Below, piece after piece: positions 8,073-13,323 of a DNA stretch of 13,323 bases. Positions within the stretch are counted from its first letter, which is position 1. Each line of letters begins with the position of its first letter. The stretch covers positions 1 to 13,323 of the forward strand of contig JBOFCM010000098.1 of assembly GCA_051646055.1 (NCBI GenBank). The letters are read 5' to 3'. Source of the DNA: JAGNZR01 sp051646055. GTDB lineage: Bacteria > Fusobacteriota > Fusobacteriia > Fusobacteriales > Fusobacteriaceae. The translations under genes and the position numbers were made by a program. Below the pieces are notes generated by a model. It had not been told where the DNA came from and did no database searches. It saw only the letters and a program-made list of their open reading frames with translations.

Positions 8073-9450
8073 CATATCCTCCTGTAACCAGCTCCAGAAG
8101 AGCCAGTGAAATTTCATATCTGTACTGACAATTTTTCATGGTCGAAAATGCTTTTTCATTTTCTGTATAACTTCGAAGGAGTTCCTCGTCGGTAACCATC
8201 TCCATCTCTTTTTCCAGTTTTTTCTGGTGCAGTTTCTGGCTCAGAACCGAATAATTTTTTTGGGCCAGTTCCAAGTTTTCCCTCACTTCCTGGTAGAAAT
8301 TAAAGGCATTTACCGTCTCCAGTATAACCTTGGCTGCTGAATCTCCCCTCTCTATCTCAGAGATTTGGAGAGCTTTTTTGCTTTTTTTGTAACTGTTTAT
8401 ATTCTGAAAACCATTGAAAAGTGTAAGGGCTCCCATAAGGCTTCCATTTATTATAAGGGGATCCACTATGGCACTATTGCTATTTCTTGAATATCCTCCA
8501 GTCAGGGCCACATTTGGAAGGAAATTGGCTATGGCAATTTTTACCATATCCTCTTGGACTCCATGGGCAATATCCTCTATTTTAAGAAGAGAGCTATTCT
8601 CCAGGGCCGAGTATATAATCTCATTTAATTGAATTTTTTTTCCAGAAAACTCTTCTCTCTTCTCTATTTGGAACTCTACGAAGGGGTGAAGATCTAAAAG
8701 TCTCAAAAACTGCATTTTAGCCTCAGAGAGTTCCCTGTTATTTTTATTTAGGGCAAATTCTTTGCTCTTTAAAAACTGCTGGCTCTGGTCATATTCCCAA
8801 GGCATTATAGATTCTGTCTCTAGAGCGACTCGGGCATTTTTTGTCATCTCCTCAGCATGCTCAATCCCCTTTTCCAGATACTCTTTCTCAGATTCAAGAG
8901 CTGCAATGTGATAGTAACTATTTATTATCTGAACTCTCACTTTTTTTCTTTCAAATTCCTCAATCTCTCTGGATATATCCACACCTTTTTTTCTCGCTTC
9001 ATAGAGATACCAAGCTGTCGGAGTAAATATAGGAAGAGTAGCACCCACTCCTGCCATATAGAAATTTTTATCCACAACCCTAGTCTCCAAATCTAAACCA
9101 AAGGGAAGATCCACGCCTACTGTCTGGGCATAGATTCCCTCATTGAACTGATTGTAGCTTCCTGAAACCGTTATTTTTGGCAAAAAGTTTCCAAAAGCGA
9201 TATCTTTATCAAGTTTTGCAATTTCAGATTGAAGCTTTCTTATTTTTATACTGCTGCTTCTTCTCTCTCCTAACTCTAAAGCTTCCTCAAGAGAGATTTC
9301 AGTCCCCAATTTACTGACTATCTCTCTACTTTCGGATTCTTTGGACAGAAGTTTCTGATTCTCTTCAGCTCTAATTTTCTTATAATCTGTGGAAGAACAG
9401 CCACTCAGCAAAAAAAATGAAACAAAAGTAAGATAATAGAATTTTTTCAT
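8059..9450 (-). CDS. TolC/OprM-family outer-membrane efflux channel lipoprotein
   Basis: The outer-membrane exit duct of the pump, 463 residues. The N-terminus MKKFYYLTF continues to lipobox LLSGC with Cys18, so the mature protein is lipidated like OprM/NodT. Two repeated helical-hairpin halves follow. The first runs from ISLEEALELGERRS through FLPKITVSGSYNQ. The second runs from ALENSSLLKIEDIA through NFLPNVALTGGYSRN. This matches the internal duplication of OEP proteins, with coiled-coil helices rich in Lys/Glu between the strands. It is first in the efflux operon. AAAGGAGA (9455-9462, complement) lies 4 nt before the ATG. The last codons (ACA GGA GGA) double as the Shine-Dalgarno of the adaptor gene. 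Channel-first order is less common than adaptor-permease-channel. Confidence 0.92.
   Translation of the reverse strand: MKKFYYLTFVSFFLLSGCSSTDYKKIRAEENQKLLSKESESREIVSKLGTEISLEEALELGERRSSSIKIRKLQSEIAKLDKDIAFGNFLPKITVSGSYNQFNEGIYAQTVGVDLPFGLDLETRVVDKNFYMAGVGATLPIFTPTAWYLYEARKKGVDISREIEEFERKKVRVQIINSYYHIAALESEKEYLEKGIEHAEEMTKNARVALETESIMPWEYDQSQQFLKSKEFALNKNNRELSEAKMQFLRLLDLHPFVEFQIEKREEFSGKKIQLNEIIYSALENSSLLKIEDIAHGVQEDMVKIAIANFLPNVALTGGYSRNSNSAIVDPLIINGSLMGALTLFNGFQNINSYKKSKKALQISEIERGDSAAKVILETVNAFNFYQEVRENLELAQKNYSVLSQKLHQKKLEKEMEMVTDEELLRSYTENEKAFSTMKNCQYRYEISLALLELVTGGYDGKK
8077..8082 (-). promoter_or_regulatory. Adaptor ribosome binding site inside the channel gene
   Basis: A perfect AGGAGG on the minus strand sits within the last codons of the outer-membrane channel gene and serves the overlapping adaptor start. 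It fixes the adaptor start at 8072 rather than further upstream. Confidence 0.75.
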
Positions 9451-9462
9451 GTCTTCTCCTTT

Positions 9463-9484
9463 TTTTGGAATTTTTATTCCAAAA
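9463..9484. promoter_or_regulatory. 22-bp palindrome in the efflux mRNA leader, candidate operator
   Basis: TTTTGGAAT (9463-9471) and ATTCCAAAA (9476-9484) are perfect 9-bp arms around TTTT. The site lies directly between the efflux -10 box and the Shine-Dalgarno of the first efflux gene. TetR-family regulators commonly bind palindromes of this size. It could instead act as an RNA hairpin in the leader. Confidence 0.5.
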
Positions 9485-9497
9485 TTATTTTAACTTA

Positions 9498-9526
9498 ATC
9501 TTAACATATGGAAAAAATATAGTCAA
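9498..9526 (-). promoter_or_regulatory. Promoter of the efflux operon
   Basis: On the minus strand TTGACT (9521-9526) and TAAGAT (9498-9503) are separated by 17 nt. They lie about 50 nt before the first efflux start codon. Confidence 0.7.
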
Positions 9527-9537
9527 TTCATAATTGA
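9523..9537. promoter_or_regulatory. 15-bp palindrome over both divergent -35 boxes, candidate TetR operator
   Basis: TCAATT (9523-9528), CAT, AATTGA (9532-9537) is a perfect 6-bp inverted repeat. It covers part of the -35 box of the efflux promoter (9521-9526) and of the tetR promoter (9534-9539). One bound dimer could therefore block both directions. It is AT-rich, so chance occurrence is possible, but the position is ideal. Confidence 0.5.
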
Positions 9538-9562
9538 ATAAAGGCGTTTTTTCAGATATAAT
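9534..9562 (+). promoter_or_regulatory. Promoter of the tetR-methyltransferase operon
   Basis: TTGAAT (9534-9539) and a perfect TATAAT (9557-9562) are separated by 17 nt. They lie 32 nt before the tetR start. Confidence 0.8.
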
Positions 9563-9594
9563 AAGAGATAAACTATTGGGAAGGGGACTCACAG

Positions 9595-10155
9595 ATGAGT
9601 AAAAAAGATGATATTTTAAATGCTACACTGGAACTGGTGATGGAGGAGGGACTTCACTCTCTGACGTTTTCAAAAATATTCAAAAAGGCAAATGTAGGTT
9701 CAGGAACTCTATATAACTATTTTAAAAATATGGATGAATTGATCTATACTCTCTATGATATCTCTTTCCAGGATCTCACTGAGGAAGTCATGAAAAATTA
9801 TGATCCTGAAGCTAGGCTGTATCAGAGATTTAAGCACCTCATAGAGGGCTCTCTCAAATATTCTCTGACTTATCCTGAGAGACTTGTTTTTGTAACTGAT
9901 CTTATCTATTCTCCCTATATGCCTGAAAAATATAGAGATATTGAAAGCAATAAAATTTTTTCAGAAATTTTTAAAGTGATTAAAACCGGACAGGAAAAAG
10001 GACTGATTCGCGAGGTGAATCCAAATCTCTGCCTGAGTATGATTTTTGGTATCATATTCTTCGGAGTAAAGGGAACCCTAATAAATAAATATTCTTTAGA
10101 TGAAAACCAGATTTCCCAAATAGTGGAATCCTGCTGGAAGGCTGTTAAAATTTAA
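9595..10155 (+). CDS. TetR/AcrR-family transcriptional regulator
   Basis: A 186-residue one-domain-plus-sensor regulator, typical TetR length. The N-terminal DNA-binding domain reads KKDDILNATLELVMEEGL (3-20) and then the helix-turn-helix LTFSKIFKKANVGSGTLYNY (23-42). The tyrosine-rich recognition helix with Y40 and Y42 is characteristic of the family. The C-terminal ~130 residues form the variable ligand-binding and dimerisation part and give no substrate. The ATG follows AAGGGGA (9581-9587) by 7 nt. It is divergent from the efflux operon, so it is probably its repressor and autoregulated, released when a pump substrate binds. It shares an operon with the methyltransferase 14 nt downstream. 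Confidence 0.93.
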   Translation: MSKKDDILNATLELVMEEGLHSLTFSKIFKKANVGSGTLYNYFKNMDELIYTLYDISFQDLTEEVMKNYDPEARLYQRFKHLIEGSLKYSLTYPERLVFVTDLIYSPYMPEKYRDIESNKIFSEIFKVIKTGQEKGLIREVNPNLCLSMIFGIIFFGVKGTLINKYSLDENQISQIVESCWKAVKI

Positions 10156-10169
10156 AGGGAGGAACAGAT

Positions 10170-10769
10170 ATGAAAACAAAGGAAAAATATAGCAGATTCA
10201 GTAAAGTTTACGACTGGGTGGAAAGCAAAATGCCTATGAACAGATATAAGGAAGAGTGTGTCTCTCTCCTCAGTGGAAAGATACTTGAAGTCGGTATTGG
10301 AAGCGGAGCCAATTTAGAATTTTATAGGGAGGATATGGATATAACAGGAATAGATTTTTCTCCCGGTATGTTGGAACTGGCTCAGCAGAAGCTGAAGCTT
10401 CATAATTTAAAAAATGTCAAACTCCTGGAAATGGATATTGAGAATATGAATTTTTCTCAAGAGACTTTCGACTCTGTACTTTCTACCTGTGTATTTTGTA
10501 CAGTCCCCAATCCGGAAAAAGGTCTGAAAGAGATCTACAGAGTTTTAAAACCTGGAGGTAAAGCTGTCTTCCTAGAACATATGAAAAGCAGCCACACTCC
10601 TATCAATTTTTTCTTAGGAATTCTTAATCTGATCATTCATCCCCTTCTGGGAACCTCTCTTCTCAGAGAAACTGAAAAAACCATCAGAGAGACAGGTTTC
10701 TCCAAAGTCACCAGTAAAAATGTTATGATGGGTGATGTCCTTAGAATTATTATAGCAGAAAAGGAATGA
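10170..10769 (+). CDS. Class I SAM-dependent methyltransferase (Methyltransf_11/PmtA-METTL7-like)
   Basis: A 199-residue Rossmann-fold methyltransferase. SAM-binding motif I is ILEVGIGSGAN (38-48). The acidic residue after strand 2 is in ITGIDFS (58-64, D62). Motif II/III appears as LLEMDIE (85-91), and the post-core motif as RVLKPGGKAVFLEH (124-137). The pattern STCVFCTVPNPEKGLKEIYR, plus a hydrophobic helix (INFFLGILNLIIHPLLG) and then RETEKTIRETGF, resembles the PmtA-like and METTL7/TMT1-type branch, whose members methylate phospholipids or thiols. The true substrate is unknown. AAGGGAGG (10155-10162) overlaps the tetR stop and lies 7 nt before the ATG, so it is co-transcribed with and coupled to tetR. 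The context suggests a role in the same stress response. UbiE/MenG is less likely, given the missing family text and the location. Confidence 0.88.
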   Translation: MKTKEKYSRFSKVYDWVESKMPMNRYKEECVSLLSGKILEVGIGSGANLEFYREDMDITGIDFSPGMLELAQQKLKLHNLKNVKLLEMDIENMNFSQETFDSVLSTCVFCTVPNPEKGLKEIYRVLKPGGKAVFLEHMKSSHTPINFFLGILNLIIHPLLGTSLLRETEKTIRETGFSKVTSKNVMMGDVLRIIIAEKE

Positions 10770-10773
10770 AAAA

Positions 10774-11002
10774 ATGAAATATCTAAAGAATATAAAATAC
10801 CTGGAAAAAAAGAAAGCCACTGGCTCATATTTCCAGTGGCAAATCAAGTGAAAAAGACCGTTCTCACAATGATTATATTACAAAGGAGGACTATCTTAAT
10901 TTTTCATGGCTTTTCAATGATTTTGATGTAGAGATTGAAGCTAAGAAAAAGGAAAAAGCTCTGGAAATTCTGAGCACTGACTTAAAAAATTCCTTTTTAT
11001 AA
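10774..11002 (+). pseudogene. Possible frameshifted small gene downstream of the methyltransferase
   Basis: A weak candidate. An ATG at 10774, 8 nt after AAGGAA, opens a 25-codon frame that stops at 10851. A second frame (+1 relative) is open from 10796 to a TAA at 11000-11002. It has natural-looking, acidic/lysine-rich text (ITKEDYLNFSWLFNDFDVE, then EAKKKEKALEILSTDLKNSF) but no start codon. Removing one A from the A7 run (10805-10811) would join the two into a ~75-residue protein. It may be a decayed gene, a homopolymer sequencing error, or non-coding DNA. I do not recognise the protein. Its 3' end overlaps the convergent SbcC-like stop by 6 nt. Confidence 0.3.
10804..10840 (-). terminator. 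Rho-independent terminator of the SbcC-like gene
   Basis: GCCACTGG (10816-10823) and CCAGTGGC (10833-10840) form a perfect 8-bp stem with a 9-nt loop. Read on the minus strand, the stem is followed by TTTCTTTTTTTC, a good U tract. Read on the plus strand it is followed by AAATCAAG, so it works only for the minus strand. It leaves a 3' untranslated tail of about 155 nt after the SbcC-like stop at 10997. Confidence 0.75.
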
Positions 11003-13323
11003 CTCTATTACCTGCTGAGCCATCTCTTTAAAGGTATCGTCATGGGTTACTATTATGCTCTGCTCCATATTTTCCAGTATCTCACCTATATTGTCAGCCA
11101 GTATTTTACGACGCTCCTGATCTAGGTTGTTAGTCGGCTCGTCAAAAATTGAGAATCCGGTTTTGGTAAATATGCTGTTCATGGCTCCCCGGATGGAGAT
11201 GGCCACTGCTACCTGTTCTCCCCCTGAAAGCTGGTCAAAGTTTACCTTTCTAAGATTTCCTTCCCTGTCTGCTCCCTCCAGTAGAACCGAATATGGAGAA
11301 TCTTTTCCAGCAGAATCTTTACCGCTCCAAATTATACTCTCACTCCTTCCAGTTATTTTTCTGAAATTTTCAGTGGCAAAAAATGCTATTCTTCTAATTA
11401 TACTTTCAGCCACTTTTTCTCCCATGCCTTTTACATTTTCCCGGAATTTAAGTGTAAGCTCATATTTCTTTTGAAGCTTTTTTTCTCTCTCTTCCAGACT
11501 CTCTATCTCTACAAAATCTTCTTCAGATTTTTTAGCTCTCTCCTTCAGCGCAACTATTATGCTCAGAAGTGCTCCGCTCTCCCTATGGAGATCGGTTATG
11601 CTTTCCTCCACAGCTTTTTTTTCAGCCTGAAGAGTATGTAGAGATATTTTTTTACCCAATTCCTCTCTTAATTTTTGGAGATTTTCTCCTAATTTTTCTA
11701 TTCCAAAACTTATTCTTTCTATATTATTTCTTAGGAATAACTCTTTTTCTCTAAAACTTTCCAGTTTAAGGGCAACTGTTATATTTCTGCTATATAGATC
11801 ATAGGATTGCTTCAGCTCTAGGAGTTTTACCTCTATATTTCCAAGATATCTTTTTTCTTTTCCTAGCTTCTCTTCATAATCAGAGAGGTCTTTTATCTCA
11901 TTTTTAAGAACCTCTATCTTTTCTATATTTCCAATTCTGTTTTTTTCTAAAACTATTTTTCCTTCATCTAAAATTTTAAAGTTTTTCTCCAATTCTGAAA
12001 TCTCCCTTAAAATTCCCTCTATCTTCTCCCTAATATTTTTTAGATTAAGATATTTTTTCTCCTCTATAAGGGTTATTTTTCTCTCACGGAGTTTTTCTAA
12101 ACTCATTCCCTCTCTCTGAAAATTTTCCATCTGAAGATATAAATTTTCTCTTTGAAGCTGAGAAATTTTTATCTCACTCTCTCTTTTTTCCATAACTCTC
12201 CCGAGATTCAGAAGAGTTTCTGACATTATCTCCTCTTCTCTCTTGAGTTTTTTTAAGTGATCTAAAGTTTCCAATGACTCTTTCACTTTAGAGAGTTTTG
12301 TCTCTTTCTCTTTTAAGGAATCTGTAAATTTTTTTTCTCTTTCCCTAAAAAATTCCTCAGCATCTGAACTGCTCTCAAGATTTTTGCATTTTTCATTCAG
12401 GTACGGGCATAGACTTGTAGAGAGCTTTTTTTCAGCTTCACGGCTATTTTCTAGAAGAGCTTGGAGTTTACTTATTTCGCTTTCCAAAGAGGTTTTTTCC
12501 TCTGCAACTTTCAAAAGCATATCTATTTTCTCTTGAATCGCATCTTTTTGAGAAAGTTTTAATTTTTCAGAAATCTCCAAATAAAGCTTTTTATCCTGGA
12601 AAGATTTTTCCTCTTCAATTTCCAAAAGATAATTCAGATTTTTTATCTCATTTTCCAAAACCTCTCCCTTCCTTATAAGAGGAAGAAGATTTTTCTCTTC
12701 TGACTCCAGTTCAGCTTCACGGTTTTGAGCAAGAAGAAGGGCTTTTTCCTCCTCTGTTTTCAGCTCTAAAACTTTTTGAAATTTTTCTCTATTAGTAGCT
12801 ATATGGATCTTTTCTTTTTCAATCTCTCCTGAAATTTCCAAAGCTTCCCTCTCAAGATTTTTTATCTCCATCTCTTTTTTTCTCAGATTCAATATCTCAT
12901 CTTCAAGGGCTATTACCTTTTCTTTTGTTTCTCCTGCTCTTTTCTGAAACTCAAGATAACTCTCATAGCTTTCACTGTTTTTTCTGACAATCTTCAGACT
13001 CTCTTCAGCTTCTAAGGTATCCTTATCATTACTGATTAGAGCGGATTTTTGAGTTTCTAGGATTTTAACCTCTGTTTCAATATCCCTTCCGGTCCTCTCT
13101 ATACTTTTTTCTAAATTTATATTTTCATCTATGTTTTTTTCCAGAGATTTTTTTATATTCTCTTTCTCTCTCAAAACCTGATCCACACTGGTTTTTGATT
13201 TTTCACTTTTTTCCAGTTCTTTCAGTATCTCCCTGGGATCTTCAGCTTTGCCCTTAAGGGTTTCCAGCTTTGCCCGGGATTTTTCCAGTTCAGATCTGTA
13301 ACGGTCTCCTACCTCCTTTGAAA
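10997..13323 (-). CDS. sbcC: SbcC/Rad50-like exonuclease ATPase, 3' part (N-terminus beyond window)
   Basis: The large SMC-like ATPase subunit that works with the SbcD/Mre11 nuclease on DNA ends and hairpins. The frame stays open to the right edge, so the N-terminal Walker A lobe lies outside. A GTG at 13186 is only an internal codon. Numbering from 13186, residues ~1-255 and ~270-560 are long heptad-type coiled coils rich in Glu/Lys/Leu. They flank a hook region CPYLNEKC with C260 and C267. The C-terminal ATPase lobe has the ABC signature LSGGEQ (653-658), Walker B plus D-loop FSIFDEPTNNLD (678-689) and the H-loop THDD (714-717). The canonical Rad50 zinc hook is CPxC. Here the spacing is CP-x5-C. 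The partner sbcD would be expected to the right. RecN and SMC are less likely because of the CP hook and the LSGGEQ/THD context. Confidence 0.88.
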   Translation of the reverse strand, partial: SKEVGDRYRSELEKSRAKLETLKGKAEDPREILKELEKSEKSKTSVDQVLREKENIKKSLEKNIDENINLEKSIERTGRDIETEVKILETQKSALISNDKDTLEAEESLKIVRKNSESYESYLEFQKRAGETKEKVIALEDEILNLRKKEMEIKNLEREALEISGEIEKEKIHIATNREKFQKVLELKTEEEKALLLAQNREAELESEEKNLLPLIRKGEVLENEIKNLNYLLEIEEEKSFQDKKLYLEISEKLKLSQKDAIQEKIDMLLKVAEEKTSLESEISKLQALLENSREAEKKLSTSLCPYLNEKCKNLESSSDAEEFFREREKKFTDSLKEKETKLSKVKESLETLDHLKKLKREEEIMSETLLNLGRVMEKRESEIKISQLQRENLYLQMENFQREGMSLEKLRERKITLIEEKKYLNLKNIREKIEGILREISELEKNFKILDEGKIVLEKNRIGNIEKIEVLKNEIKDLSDYEEKLGKEKRYLGNIEVKLLELKQSYDLYSRNITVALKLESFREKELFLRNNIERISFGIEKLGENLQKLREELGKKISLHTLQAEKKAVEESITDLHRESGALLSIIVALKERAKKSEEDFVEIESLEEREKKLQKKYELTLKFRENVKGMGEKVAESIIRRIAFFATENFRKITGRSESIIWSGKDSAGKDSPYSVLLEGADREGNLRKVNFDQLSGGEQVAVAISIRGAMNSIFTKTGFSIFDEPTNNLDQERRKILADNIGEILENMEQSIIVTHDDTFKEMAQQVIEL

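Noticed and set aside
6933..8117. A longer adaptor start at 8117
   Set aside because: It lacks an SD, overlaps the channel gene by 59 bp and places a Trp-rich stretch before a complete lipoprotein signal peptide. The AGGAGG at 8077-8082 supports 8072.
10882..10908. AAAGGAGGA as an SD for a new small gene at 10906
   Set aside because: The ATG is 16 nt away and its frame stops after four codons. The SD-like bases are Lys-Glu-Asp codons of the longer open frame.
10997..13186. GTG at 13186 as the true start of the SbcC-like gene
   Set aside because: The frame continues open with coiled-coil sequence to the window edge, and an SbcC needs an N-terminal Walker A lobe. The gene is simply cut by the window.

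Overview
The window is AT-rich, roughly two thirds A+T by eye. It uses AGA/AGG for arginine, has strong AGGAGG-type ribosome binding sites, and has consensus TTGACA/TATAAT-type promoters. It encodes a tripartite RND efflux pump with an outer-membrane channel lipoprotein, so the host has a Gram-negative (diderm) envelope. AT-rich, lysine-rich coding plus a diderm envelope suggests a member of the Fusobacteriota (Ilyobacter/Propionigenium/Cetobacterium-like). This is an inference from composition and gene style, not a proven placement.

Layout. At the left, a plus-strand gene (40-1422) encodes a CHAD + HD (Ppx/GppA C-terminal-type) protein, probably linked to polyphosphate. It overlaps tail-to-tail, by 30 bp, a minus-strand sodium:neurotransmitter-symporter-family (SNF) transporter (1393-2730). 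A single initiator tRNA-Met with its own near-consensus promoter and terminator follows (2871-3018). Next is a bidirectional terminator, and on the minus strand an AIM24/DUF124 (TIGR00266-like) protein with its own promoter (3069-3841).

The centre (3864-9450, minus strand) is one tightly packed efflux operon, transcribed in the order outer-membrane channel lipoprotein, periplasmic adaptor lipoprotein, RND permease. The first two genes overlap by 14 bp and the last two are 9 bp apart. A TetR-family regulator is divergent from it (9595-10155) and is followed 14 bp later by a SAM-dependent methyltransferase (10170-10769). The shared intergenic region has two face-to-face promoters whose -35 boxes lie under one 15-bp palindrome. 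A second, 22-bp palindrome lies in the leader of the efflux mRNA. The region therefore looks like a self-regulated xenobiotic or membrane-stress response module: pump, repressor and modifying enzyme.

At the right, a short degenerate-looking coding stretch (10774-11002) and a minus-strand terminator separate the methyltransferase from the 3' part of a large SbcC/Rad50-type ATPase (10997 to beyond the right edge). It has a clear ABC signature, Walker B and H-loop, and an unusual hook cysteine spacing. I see no CRISPR array, insertion sequence or prophage gene. The most interesting signals are the efflux control region, the methyltransferase tied to it, the CHAD-HD fusion, the odd SbcC hook, and the unexplained stretch at 10774-11002.
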